The translations under genes and the position numbers were made by a program. DNA of 64,000 nucleotides. Origin: Mesoflavibacter zeaxanthinifaciens DSM 18436. Its GTDB lineage: Bacteria; Bacteroidota; Bacteroidia; Flavobacteriales; Flavobacteriaceae. Under the pieces are notes generated by a model, which was given only the letters and a program-made list of their open reading frames with translations, made no database searches and had not been told where the DNA came from. Below, in pieces: positions 1 to 8,188 of the stretch (positions are counted from its first letter, which is position 1; every line of letters starts with the position of its first letter). The stretch spans positions 160,503 through 224,502 of the forward strand of contig NZ_AULQ01000007.1 of NCBI RefSeq assembly GCF_000422365.1, given 5' to 3'.

Positions 1-977
1 CCGCTTCCAAAAGCAGCTAAAACAACAGTATCGCCTTCATTAATTTTTCCTTCTTCCCAAGCTTCACATAAAGCTAAAGGTATAGAAGCTGCAGTTGTGT
101 TACCATAACGCATAATGTTATTAAACACTTTATCATCTGTCAAGCCAAATTTCTTTTGTATAAATTGAGCTATTCTCAAATTAGCTTGATGCGGAATTAA
201 CATATCTATATTTTCCTTTTGAAGATTATTTTTTATCAAGCCTTCCATAATAACTTCGCTAAAACGTACAACTGCATTTTTAAATACAAATTGACCATTC
301 ATATGCGGAAAATAACTGTCGTCATTCTCATCATTATCTGCAATAATATCTGTTACCCAGCGTGTTCCCATACCTGGTGCTTTTACCACTAATTCTTCTG
401 CATGTTCACCTTGACTATGTAAATGTGTAGATAATATTCCTTTACTATTATCTTCTTCTCTACTCACTACAACTGCGCCAGCACCATCACCAAAAATAAC
501 AGAAACTCCTCTTCCTCTTGTCGTTTTATCTAATCCGTGAGAATGTAACTCGCTACCAATAACAAGTATGTTTTTATACATACCCGTTTTTATAAAATTA
601 TCTGCAACAGATAATGCATAAATAAATCCAGAACATTGATTACGTACATCTAATGCTCCAACAGTTTTTATATCTAAAGCATGTTGTACTTGCACACCTG
701 GACCAGGAAAATACATATCAGGACTTAAAGTTGCAAAAATGATAAAATCTATATCGTCTTTATTTAAACCAGAGCGTTCTATAGCTTGTTTTGCTGCTTT
801 TACACCCATTGTAGCTGTAGTATCATCGCTACCTTCTACGACCCAACGTCGCTCTTTAATACCTGTGCGCTCTGTTATCCACTCGTCGCTAGTATCCATT
901 ATTTTGGACAAATCCTGGTTAGTTACCACATTATCTGGCACATACTTACCAATTCCTATAATTTTTGAATTGTACAT
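1..977 (-). CDS. fabH: Beta-ketoacyl-ACP synthase III (FabH), 3' end cut by window edge
   Basis: Condenses an acyl-CoA primer with malonyl-ACP in the first elongation step of type II fatty acid synthesis, in the cytoplasm. I translated the minus strand from the ATG at 977; 325 codons are visible and the frame runs off position 1 in the final FGSG segment, so only a short C-terminal tail is missing. The thiolase-fold triad is intact: Cys115 in NQCSGF, His263 in IPHQANLRI and Asn293 in YGNTTAAS. It is longer than the usual ~317 residues because of an acidic insert before the MNGQFVFK segment. It stands alone, not next to plsX/rpmF, and has a good TAnnTTTG box at 997-1004. A specialised FabH-like synthase is possible. 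Confidence 0.92.
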   Translation of the reverse strand, partial: MYNSKIIGIGKYVPDNVVTNQDLSKIMDTSDEWITERTGIKERRWVVEGSDDTTATMGVKAAKQAIERSGLNKDDIDFIIFATLSPDMYFPGPGVQVQHALDIKTVGALDVRNQCSGFIYALSVADNFIKTGMYKNILVIGSELHSHGLDKTTRGRGVSVIFGDGAGAVVVSREEDNSKGILSTHLHSQGEHAEELVVKAPGMGTRWVTDIIADNDENDDSYFPHMNGQFVFKNAVVRFSEVIMEGLIKNNLQKENIDMLIPHQANLRIAQFIQKKFGLTDDKVFNNIMRYGNTTAASIPLALCEAWEEGKINEGDTVVLAAFGS

Positions 978-996
978 ATACTTAATATTTATGGTA

Positions 997-1004
997 CAAA
1001 TTTA
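997..1004 (-). promoter_or_regulatory. Promoter -7 box (TAAATTTG) for fabH
   Basis: Exact match to the Bacteroidota TAnnTTTG box on the minus strand, 19 bases before the fabH ATG. No convincing -33 TTG was seen. Confidence 0.6.
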
Positions 1005-1145
1005 AAGTATTTCAAGAAATTATAATTAAAATAACCTATAATTAACCATTTTTACCAATAAGTCTTTCACACAAGTTTAACAAATCGTTTTAAGTCATAA
1101 ATTTCATTTTTAGGTATCTTGAAGTCCTAATTAATTTCAAATAAA

Positions 1146-3548
1146 ATGGCAAAATCATTAATTAAACTACTACTTATTTTTGTGTGTCTAAACGGATATG
1201 CACAACAAAACTTAACGTATCAAAAACCTTCTAAAGAAATTTTAGAACTAGCAGATGCAAATCTTGCTCCTGGTGTACAAATAGATAGCAAAGGAGAGCA
1301 CATGGTACTGTTATATCGTAACCAATATAAATCTATTGAAGAACTCTCTGAAACCGAACTAAGATTAGCTGGTTTAAGAATTAATCCTGTTACTAACATT
1401 GGTAGTCGTACCAATTACTATACAAATTTAAAAGTTAAACAAGTTAAAGACAAAGAGGCTAAACAAGTTAAAGGCTTACCAGACAATGCGCGTTTATCTA
1501 ATTTTAGTTGGTCTCCTGACGAAAGTCTTATAGCTTGCTTAAATACAACACCTAAAGGAGTTGAAGTTTGGATTGTAAATATAGAAAACGCTAATGCATA
1601 TAAAATTTCTAACGCCAATGTTAACGCTAATATGAGAAGTACAATTAATTGGTTTAAAGATAATAAACATCTTCTTGTAAAAATGCTTCCAAACGACCGA
1701 AAAGAACTTATAAATACTGCTACAGCTGTACCTTCTGGTCCAACAGTTTCTGTTAGTGATGGAGCAAAAGCTCAAAACAGAACTTATCAAGATCTACTAA
1801 AAACACCTAATGACGAATTTAACTTTGAACAATTAGCACGTTCCGAAATTAAAAAACTATCCATAAATGGAGAGATTACAGATTTTTTAGATGCAGATAT
1901 GTATCGAGGTATAAGTTTTTCTCCTGATGGAAATTATATAATGGTTACAAAAATTAAACGTCCATTCTCTTATTTAGTAACTTATTCTAGATTTCCAAGC
2001 GAAAGCAACATATACGATGTTAACGGTAAATTTGTAAAAACAGTAAACAATGTTCCGTTAGACGAAGTAAGACCAAAAGGTTTTATGGCTACAAGAACAG
2101 GGAAACGCAGTATGCAATGGAGAAGCGACAAACCCGCTACAATAGTTTGGGCAGAAGCATTGGATAAAGGTGATCCTGAAGTAAAAGTAGACTATAGAGA
2201 TGTAGTGTATCAATTAGATGCGCCTTTTAATGGTCAACCAAAAGAAATACTTAAAACAAAACAACGCTTTTCTGGTATTAGATGGGGTAATGATAATATT
2301 GCTATTGCTTTTGATTATTGGTGGAACACCAGGAACTTAAAAACTTACTTATTTAATCCTAGTACAGCTGAAGCTAAAATAATTTCTGATAGAAATTATC
2401 AAGATGTATACAGTGATCCAGGAGATTTTGTGTCTTCAAAAAACAAATATGGTAGCTACACATTAACCATTAACGGAGACAATCTTTATCTAATGGGCGA
2501 TGGTTATTCTAAAGAAGGACAATTTCCTTTTATAGACGAGTACAATATTAAGACTGGTAAAACAAAACGCTTATATAAATCTAAATACACAGATAAACTA
2601 GAAAGTTTAAACTTTGCAATTGATATGAAAAAAGGAGACATCCTTGTTCGTATAGAATCTAAAACAGATTACCCTAATTATTACATTAGAAATATTAAAA
2701 AGAATAAACTTACAGCAATTACAGATTTTGATAATCCTTTTAAAAGTTTAGAAAGCGTAGATAAGCGCGTTATTAATTATAAGCGTAATGATGGCTTAGA
2801 TTTAGAAGGTACATTATACCTGCCATTAGATTACAAAGAAGGAGAAAAATACCCAATGATTTTATGGGCTTATCCAAGAGAGTATAAAGATAAAGCAAGT
2901 GCATCCCAAAGTACAGCAAATCCTAACGAGTTTGTTTACCCATATTGGGGATCACCTATTTATTGGGTTACTAAAGGTTATGTTGTATTAGACGATGCTG
3001 CTTTCCCAATTGTTGGAGAAGGCAACAAAGAACCAAACGACACATTTATAACACAACTTGTAGCTAACGCAAAAGCTGCAATAGATGCTGTAGATAATCT
3101 TGGTTATATAGACCCTAACAAAGTTGCTGTTGGCGGACATAGTTATGGTGCATTTATGACAGCAAATTTACTATCTCATTCTAACCTTTTTGCTGCAGGA
3201 ATTGCAAGAAGTGGTGCTTATAACAGAACATTAACGCCTTTTGGTTTTCAAAGTGAAGAGCGTAGCTATTGGGAAGCGCCAGAAATATACAACACAATGT
3301 CTCCTTTTATGAATGCCGATAAAATGAAAACACCATTATTACTAATTCATGGTGTTGCAGATAATAATTCTGGTACCTATCCTTTACAAAGCGAACGTTA
3401 CTTTAATGCCTTAAAAGGATTAGGCGCGCCTGTAAGATTAGTAATGTTACCTAAAGAAAGTCATGGTTATAGAGCTAAAGAATCTATTATGCACATGCTT
3501 TGGGAACAAGACCAATGGTTAGAAAAACATGTAAAAAACAAAAAATAA
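1146..3548 (+). CDS. Exported S9 family (prolyl oligopeptidase-type) serine peptidase
   Basis: An 800-residue protein with an N-terminal signal peptide (about residues 1-19, ending in GYAQ), a beta-propeller-like middle and a C-terminal alpha/beta-hydrolase domain. The catalytic triad is visible: Ser666 in GGHSYGAF, Asp739 in HGVADNN and His773 in ESHGY. It resembles the glutamyl endopeptidase / acylaminoacyl-peptidase branch of S9, so it probably cleaves peptides in the periplasm. It is a single-gene unit: fabH is divergent upstream and a strong hairpin terminator follows. The exact substrate specificity is not readable from the sequence. Confidence 0.9.
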   Translation: MAKSLIKLLLIFVCLNGYAQQNLTYQKPSKEILELADANLAPGVQIDSKGEHMVLLYRNQYKSIEELSETELRLAGLRINPVTNIGSRTNYYTNLKVKQVKDKEAKQVKGLPDNARLSNFSWSPDESLIACLNTTPKGVEVWIVNIENANAYKISNANVNANMRSTINWFKDNKHLLVKMLPNDRKELINTATAVPSGPTVSVSDGAKAQNRTYQDLLKTPNDEFNFEQLARSEIKKLSINGEITDFLDADMYRGISFSPDGNYIMVTKIKRPFSYLVTYSRFPSESNIYDVNGKFVKTVNNVPLDEVRPKGFMATRTGKRSMQWRSDKPATIVWAEALDKGDPEVKVDYRDVVYQLDAPFNGQPKEILKTKQRFSGIRWGNDNIAIAFDYWWNTRNLKTYLFNPSTAEAKIISDRNYQDVYSDPGDFVSSKNKYGSYTLTINGDNLYLMGDGYSKEGQFPFIDEYNIKTGKTKRLYKSKYTDKLESLNFAIDMKKGDILVRIESKTDYPNYYIRNIKKNKLTAITDFDNPFKSLESVDKRVINYKRNDGLDLEGTLYLPLDYKEGEKYPMILWAYPREYKDKASASQSTANPNEFVYPYWGSPIYWVTKGYVVLDDAAFPIVGEGNKEPNDTFITQLVANAKAAIDAVDNLGYIDPNKVAVGGHSYGAFMTANLLSHSNLFAAGIARSGAYNRTLTPFGFQSEERSYWEAPEIYNTMSPFMNADKMKTPLLLIHGVADNNSGTYPLQSERYFNALKGLGAPVRLVMLPKESHGYRAKESIMHMLWEQDQWLEKHVKNKK

Positions 3549-3565
3549 CATTACAACATCATTAC

Positions 3566-3599
3566 AAAAAACCGTTTAATTAAATTAAACGGTTTTTTT
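3566..3599 (+). terminator. Rho-independent terminator after the S9 peptidase
   Basis: Near-perfect inverted repeat with arms AAAAACCGTTTAAT and ATTAAACGGTTTTT separated by only a few bases, ending in a T-run. It lies 18 bases after the stop codon. Confidence 0.85.
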
Positions 3600-3673
3600 A
3601 TGTCATATTGTCACACAACCTTAATTGGCATTTTTGTTGTCTAATGCAACACGTATAATTAATAATATTTTTT

Positions 3674-3688
3674 CGCTTTCGCGGAAAC
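3674..3688. repeat. GC-rich 15-mer shared with 61514-61528
   Basis: The 15-mer cgctttcgcggaaac in the htpG leader recurs exactly at 61514-61528 inside a secreted-protein gene. Nine of its 15 bases are G or C in a window that is otherwise strongly AT-rich, so chance identity is unlikely. Its core is close to palindromic (TTTCGCGGAAA). Confidence 0.6.
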
Positions 3689-3708
3689 TAAACATAAAAC
3701 AAAATATT

Positions 3709-5595
3709 ATGGCAAAAGGAAATATTAACGTTTCGGTAGAAAACATTTTCCCTTTAATTAAAAAATTCTTGTACAGCGATCACGAAATCTTTTTACGTGA
3801 GCTTATTAGTAACGCAACAGATGCTACGTTAAAATTAAAACATTTAACAAGCATTGGTGAAGCTAAAACCGAATATGGTAATCCTATTATCGAAGTAAAA
3901 ATTGATAAAGAAGGAAAAAAATTACACATCATTGATCAAGGTTTAGGTATGACTGCCCAAGAGGTAGAAAAATACATTAACCAAGTTGCTTTTTCTGGTG
4001 CTGAAGAGTTTTTAGACAAATACAAAGACAGCGCTAAGGATAGCGGAATTATTGGTCACTTCGGACTAGGTTTTTACTCTGCTTTTATGGTGGCAGATAA
4101 AGTTGAAATTATCACAAAATCTTTTAAAGACGAGCCTGCTGCACATTGGATTTGCGATGGTAGTCCAGAATTCACTTTAGAAGAAGCCGATAAAACTGAA
4201 AGAGGTACAGAGATTATTCTTCATATTTCTGAAGGTGAAGAAGAATTTTTAGAAGACAGTAAAATTAGAGAGCTTTTAGTGAAGTATAACAAGTTTATGC
4301 CAATACCAATTAAATTTGGTACTAAAACTGAAACTTTACCAAAACCTGAAGACGCTAAAGAAGACGATCCTGCTCCTACAAAAGAAGTAGATAACATTAT
4401 AAACAACCCAAATCCTGCTTGGACCAAACAACCAACCGAGTTAGAAGAAGACGACTATAAAAACTTCTATCGAGAGTTGTATCCAATGCAGTTTGAAGAG
4501 CCTCTTTTCAACATTCATCTTAATGTAGATTATCCATTTAACTTAACAGGAATCTTATATTTCCCTAAGTTATCTAACGATATGCAAATACAAAAGGATA
4601 AAATTCAACTATATCAAAATCAAGTATTTGTAACAGATAATGTAGAAGGTATTGTACCAGAATTTTTAACCATGCTACGTGGTGTTATAGATAGTCCAGA
4701 CATTCCTTTAAACGTGTCTCGTTCTTACTTACAAGCAGATGGCGCAGTTAAAAAAATTAGCTCTTACATTACACGTAAAGTTGCCGATAAATTAAAGTCG
4801 TTATTTAATAGTAACCGTGAAGATTTTGAAGCAAAATGGAATGACATTAAAATTGTTATTGAATACGGAATGCTGTCTGAAGAAAAATTCTTCGAAAAAG
4901 CAGAAGCTTTTGCCTTATACCCAACTGTAGACGGTAAATACTACACTTACGACGAGCTTTACAATGCAATAAAAGCAAAACAAACCGATAAAGACGATAA
5001 GTTAATTATCCTTTACGCAAGTAATCAAGATGAGCAACACAGTTACATTGAAGCTGCTAAGGACAAAGGTTACGAAGTCTTATTATTAGACAGTCCTATT
5101 GTTTCGCATTTAATGCAAAAATTAGAAGGTTCTAAAGAAAATATCTCATTTGCTCGTGTAGATGCAGATCATATTGATAAGTTAATTCAGAAAGAAGAAA
5201 ACACAATTTCTAAATTAGACGAAGACCAACAAAAACAGTTGGACGAGTTGTTGAAAGAAGTGATTCCTTCAGAAAAATTTATGGTGCAATTAGAAGCTAT
5301 GGATAGCAACGCAACACCATTTATGATCACTCAACCAGAATTTATGCGTCGTATGAAAGAGATGCAACAAACTGGTGGTGGCGGTATGTTTGGTATGGGC
5401 AATATGCCAGAAATGTATAATTTAATTGTAAACACTAATCACAATTTAATTAGCGATATTTTAAATACCGAAACAAAAGAGGATAAAGAACGCTTAATAA
5501 ATCAAAGTTTAGATTTAGCACGTTTATCGCAAGGACTATTAAAAGGAAAAGAACTTAGCGACTTTATAAAACGTAGCTACGATATGATAAAATAA
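3709..5595 (+). CDS. htpG: Molecular chaperone HtpG (Hsp90 family)
   Basis: ATP-dependent Hsp90-type chaperone in the cytoplasm that remodels client proteins under stress. The 628 residues start at the ATG at 3709 (MAKGNINVSVENIFPLIKKF). A longer TTG-initiated reading at 3625 would add a segment that does not look like Hsp90. The GHKL ATPase motifs are present: RELISNATDA near residue 30, DQGLGM near 75 and GHFGLGFYSAF near 120. The middle domain carries the LNVSRSYLQ segment, and the C-terminal dimerisation domain has a Gly/Met-rich loop. It has no operon partner and is followed by its own terminator. Confidence 0.97.
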   Translation: MAKGNINVSVENIFPLIKKFLYSDHEIFLRELISNATDATLKLKHLTSIGEAKTEYGNPIIEVKIDKEGKKLHIIDQGLGMTAQEVEKYINQVAFSGAEEFLDKYKDSAKDSGIIGHFGLGFYSAFMVADKVEIITKSFKDEPAAHWICDGSPEFTLEEADKTERGTEIILHISEGEEEFLEDSKIRELLVKYNKFMPIPIKFGTKTETLPKPEDAKEDDPAPTKEVDNIINNPNPAWTKQPTELEEDDYKNFYRELYPMQFEEPLFNIHLNVDYPFNLTGILYFPKLSNDMQIQKDKIQLYQNQVFVTDNVEGIVPEFLTMLRGVIDSPDIPLNVSRSYLQADGAVKKISSYITRKVADKLKSLFNSNREDFEAKWNDIKIVIEYGMLSEEKFFEKAEAFALYPTVDGKYYTYDELYNAIKAKQTDKDDKLIILYASNQDEQHSYIEAAKDKGYEVLLLDSPIVSHLMQKLEGSKENISFARVDADHIDKLIQKEENTISKLDEDQQKQLDELLKEVIPSEKFMVQLEAMDSNATPFMITQPEFMRRMKEMQQTGGGGMFGMGNMPEMYNLIVNTNHNLISDILNTETKEDKERLINQSLDLARLSQGLLKGKELSDFIKRSYDMIK

Positions 5596-5621
5596 TTATT
5601 TCTGCTTTTTCAGAAGATTTT

Positions 5622-5653
5622 AAACCACTTCTTAATTGAAGTGGTTTTTTTAT
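5622..5653 (+). terminator. Rho-independent terminator after htpG
   Basis: Arms AAACCACTTC (5622-5631) and GAAGTGGTTT (5638-5647) form a perfect 10-bp stem with loop TTAATT, followed by T-rich sequence. Confidence 0.88.
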
Positions 5654-5664
5654 TTTTAAAAAAT

Positions 5665-5689
5665 AAATACATTTTATTAAAATGTATTT
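5665..5689. promoter_or_regulatory. Perfect 25-bp palindrome, likely PadR operator
   Basis: AAATACATTTTA and TAAAATGTATTT are perfect 12-base inverted arms around one central base (5677). The palindrome ends 22 bases before the PadR ATG at 5712. PadR proteins typically autorepress through AT-rich ACAT/ATGT dyads, and those half-sites are present. It also overlaps an upstream ATG at 5682, arguing against that start. Confidence 0.65.
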
Positions 5690-5711
5690 AAAAAATATGT
5701 ATATTAGCAAC

Positions 5712-6050
5712 ATGTATAGCAAAGAACTCACAAAAGGAACACTTAAACCTATCATTTTAAAGCTTTTAAGCCAAAGCGATAAAATGTACGGTTACGAGAT
5801 TACACAAAAGGTAAAAGACATTACCAAGGGAAAAATAGATATTTCTGAAGGCGCATTATATCCTATTTTACACAAATTAGAAAAGGATGATGTACTAACT
5901 ACAGAAAAGGTATTTATTGGCAAACGTGTAAGAAAATATTATTCGGTAACTAATAGCGGTAAACAAGTTATTGCCGAGCAAACCAATCAAATCAATGATT
6001 TTATAAACACATTATCATTAATTTTTAATCCTAAACCAACATTAAAATGA
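5712..6050 (+). CDS. PadR family transcriptional regulator
   Basis: A winged-helix repressor of about 112 residues, starting MYSKELTKGTLKP. The family signature is clear: KMYGYEITQKV followed by ISEGALYPILHKLEKDDVL and the wing region KVRKYYSVT-like (GKRVRKYYSVT). I prefer the ATG at 5712 over the one at 5682 because the upstream start lies inside the palindromic operator and adds residues unlike PadR. Its stop overlaps the next gene's start by 4 bases (ATGA), so the two are probably translationally coupled. It is expected to control its own operon of small membrane proteins. The ligand or signal is unknown. Confidence 0.9.
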   Translation: MYSKELTKGTLKPIILKLLSQSDKMYGYEITQKVKDITKGKIDISEGALYPILHKLEKDDVLTTEKVFIGKRVRKYYSVTNSGKQVIAEQTNQINDFINTLSLIFNPKPTLK

Positions 6051-6478
6051 TACTTACAGAACAACAAATTAACTATATAGATAAAAATTTACAGTTGTAT
6101 GGATTAAAAAACCAAACACTTAAAGAAGATATTTTAGACCATATCTGTACGTATATTGAAAATACAGAAGAAACCAACTTTGATATTGCCTATCAAAATG
6201 CAATTAATCAATTTGGTGGTTATCTAAATATCAATCAATTACAAAAAGAAACCAATGCACAATTATATTTTAAATCGGCTAAAAACCGAACTAAGTTTTT
6301 GTTTATCATTGGGTTTATTACAGCGGTTTTAATTTCGGTAGGAAGTATTTTCAAAATTATGCATTTTCCGTTTGCGGGCATCATTATGGTATCGGGCTTT
6401 GCTGTTCTAATTTTCATCACATTACCTTTATTTTTCTACACAAAATATAAAGACACTATTTTAAAATATCAATCTTAA
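6047..6478 (+). CDS. Small membrane protein with HAAS/DUF1700-like N-terminus, PadR partner
   Basis: A 143-residue protein. Residues 1-70 form a soluble helical region (L...G.....LKEDILDHI...IE...NFDIAYQNAINQFGG pattern) that resembles the HAAS/DUF1700-type domains encoded beside PadR genes. This is my pattern match, not a database result. Two membrane segments follow (about 83-103 and 108-132), containing FKIMHFPFAG. The gene overlaps padR by 4 bases and is followed by a 57-residue gene with the same FKxMHxPFAG membrane module. The FKIMH motif is also reminiscent of the first membrane segment of GldL. Function is unknown; a membrane sensor feeding the PadR regulator is an inference. Confidence 0.7.
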   Translation: MILTEQQINYIDKNLQLYGLKNQTLKEDILDHICTYIENTEETNFDIAYQNAINQFGGYLNINQLQKETNAQLYFKSAKNRTKFLFIIGFITAVLISVGSIFKIMHFPFAGIIMVSGFAVLIFITLPLFFYTKYKDTILKYQS

Positions 6479-6502
6479 TATTAATTATAAATCAATCAAA
6501 AA

Positions 6503-6676
6503 ATGAAAAAATCAGTTTATGTTTTAGGCTTTATCGCCTTGTTTATTTTAAGTACAGGACTTATGTTTAAAAGTATGCATTGGCCTTTTGCTGGTATCAT
6601 TACCGTAGTTGGATTTGTCCTTTTCAACTTTATGTTCTTACCAACACTTTTTTATAGATTATATAAAAGCAATTAA
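6503..6676 (+). CDS. 57-residue membrane protein with FKSMHWPFAG motif
   Basis: A short gene that I translated directly: ATG at 6503, TAA at 6674-6676. It is almost entirely two hydrophobic segments joined by FKSMHWPFAG and ends in a basic tail (YRLYKSN). It aligns over nearly its full length with the C-terminal half of the preceding protein (FKIMHFPFAG, then a hydrophobic run and LFFYTKYK), so it looks like a domain-level paralogue without the soluble N-terminus. It lies 24 bases downstream and before a strong terminator, so it belongs to the padR operon. No function is known to me. Confidence 0.75.
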   Translation: MKKSVYVLGFIALFILSTGLMFKSMHWPFAGIITVVGFVLFNFMFLPTLFYRLYKSN

Positions 6677-6680
6677 AATA

Positions 6681-6708
6681 AAAGCCACTTTAAAACAAGT
6701 GGCTTTTT
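6681..6708 (+). terminator. Rho-independent terminator of the padR operon
   Basis: AAAGCCACTT (6681-6690) pairs with AAGTGGCTTT (6697-6706) around loop TAAAAC, then T-rich sequence. It starts 5 bases after the small membrane protein gene. Confidence 0.88.
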
Positions 6709-6776
6709 CATTTAGGAAATTTCTAACATAATATCATTTAAAATAATGTAATTTAGAGGACAAACCAACCTATTTC

Positions 6777-8075
6777 ATGTTAGAAAAACTCTACAAGTTT
6801 TTAAATAACGAAAAAGAAAAACGAACCTGTAAAGATATTACTGAGGACGCTTGCAAACACGTCCCAAAAAATTACTTCATTATTTTACTAAGTAATGTAT
6901 TTACCAAGCTTGGTGATACACTTAGTAATCCTAAAACTGTACTTACTTGGTTAATGAGTTATGTTAACGCTCCTGTTTTTTTAATAAGCCTAATTGTACC
7001 TATTAGAGAATCTGGATCTATGGTACCGCAAATATTTATTGCTTCTTATATTAACAAACATTCTACAAGAAAATGGTTTTGGGTTATTGGTGCATTAATC
7101 CAGTTTTTAGCAATTGCTTCTATTGGAATTATCGTATTAAATTTTAAAAATGAAACTGCTGGATATTTAATTATACTTGCAGTAATTATTTTTAGTTTGG
7201 CTAGAAGTTTAAGCTCTTTAACTTCTAAAGATATTGTTGGAAAAACCATACCCAAAACACGAAGAGGACGACTAAAAGGTTACACTGTTTCTGTTTCCGG
7301 CGTTTTAGTTCTAGCTGCTGGTTTGCTTATTATGTACAAATCCAAAAGCAATGCAACCATAGATTTTTACAGTTATTTAATCTTTTTTGCGTCTCTAACT
7401 TGGTTAATTTCTGCTATTATTTATTCTAGAATTAAAGAATTTCCTAATGATGTAGACGAAGATTCTAAAGACAACTCTAATTTTATATCAAAACTAAAAC
7501 TTTTAAAAACAGACACTAATTTTAGAAATTTTGTGATTGCTAGATCACTACTTCTCTGCTCTGCTTTAACTGCTCCGTATTACGTAATTTTAGCACAAAA
7601 GTACATTGGTAAAGAAAGTTATTTATTAGGCTTATTTATTATCGCAAAAGGTGTTGCATCAATAATCAGCTCGCCTTTTTGGGGAAAATTAGCCGATAAA
7701 TCAAGTAAAAATGTAATGGCTATTGCTGTTTTAATTGCTTCAGTTTTAGGAATAATGATATTTATAATTATTAGTTATTTTGAAACGATTAGAACAATAA
7801 ACTGGATTTATCCTCTATCCTTTTTTATTTTAGGTATTGCACATGGCGGCGTTAGATTAGGCAGAAAAACATATATTGTAGATATGGCTAAAGGCAACCA
7901 AAGAACAGATTATGTTTCGGTTAGTAATACAATAATTGGCTTAATTTTATTGGTAACTGGCGGATTAAGTGCACTTGTGTCTTTACTTTCTATAGAAATT
8001 GTGATTCTAATTCTATCTATTTTTGGGTTAATTGGTGCTTACAGAAGTTACTTACTTCCTAACGTAGAAAAATAA
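6777..8075 (+). CDS. MFS transporter
   Basis: A 432-residue polytopic inner-membrane protein with about 10-12 hydrophobic segments. A roughly 45-residue cytosolic N-terminus is followed by membrane segments and an Arg/Lys-rich loop after segment 4-5 (GKTIPKTRRGRLKGY). A central charged loop (KEFPNDVDEDSKDNSN) separates two halves, as expected for the major facilitator fold. The second half includes GKLADKSSKNVM, the MFS loop 8-9 counterpart of the GxLaDrxGrr motif. It is monocistronic between the padR terminator and an inverted-repeat region. The substrate cannot be inferred. Confidence 0.8.
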   Translation: MLEKLYKFLNNEKEKRTCKDITEDACKHVPKNYFIILLSNVFTKLGDTLSNPKTVLTWLMSYVNAPVFLISLIVPIRESGSMVPQIFIASYINKHSTRKWFWVIGALIQFLAIASIGIIVLNFKNETAGYLIILAVIIFSLARSLSSLTSKDIVGKTIPKTRRGRLKGYTVSVSGVLVLAAGLLIMYKSKSNATIDFYSYLIFFASLTWLISAIIYSRIKEFPNDVDEDSKDNSNFISKLKLLKTDTNFRNFVIARSLLLCSALTAPYYVILAQKYIGKESYLLGLFIIAKGVASIISSPFWGKLADKSSKNVMAIAVLIASVLGIMIFIIISYFETIRTINWIYPLSFFILGIAHGGVRLGRKTYIVDMAKGNQRTDYVSVSNTIIGLILLVTGGLSALVSLLSIEIVILILSIFGLIGAYRSYLLPNVEK

Positions 8076-8120
8076 ACCGCTAAACAAAAACTCTTGTTTA
8101 CTAAACAAAACGTACGGTTT
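8074..8120. repeat. Nested inverted repeats after the MFS gene
   Basis: An outer pair AAACCG (8074-8079) / CGGTTT (8115-8120) encloses a perfect 7-bp inner pair TAAACAA (8081-8087) / TTGTTTA (8094-8100). There is no T-run, so this is weak as an intrinsic terminator. It begins at the end of the MFS coding region. Confidence 0.4.
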
Positions 8121-8188
8121 ACTCAATATTCATTTTAAAAAGCGTGTTATAAAAGTAAGTTTGATGTATAACATTAAAACTTATTATT

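Noticed and set aside
739..1005. 88-residue plus-strand ORF
   Set aside because: It is antisense to fabH, whose minus frame carries an intact Cys-His-Asn active site; the plus frame looks like a shadow.
3625..3708. 28-residue N-terminal extension of HtpG from a TTG at 3625
   Set aside because: The sequence before MAKGNINV does not resemble Hsp90, and the ATG at 3709 gives the family length.
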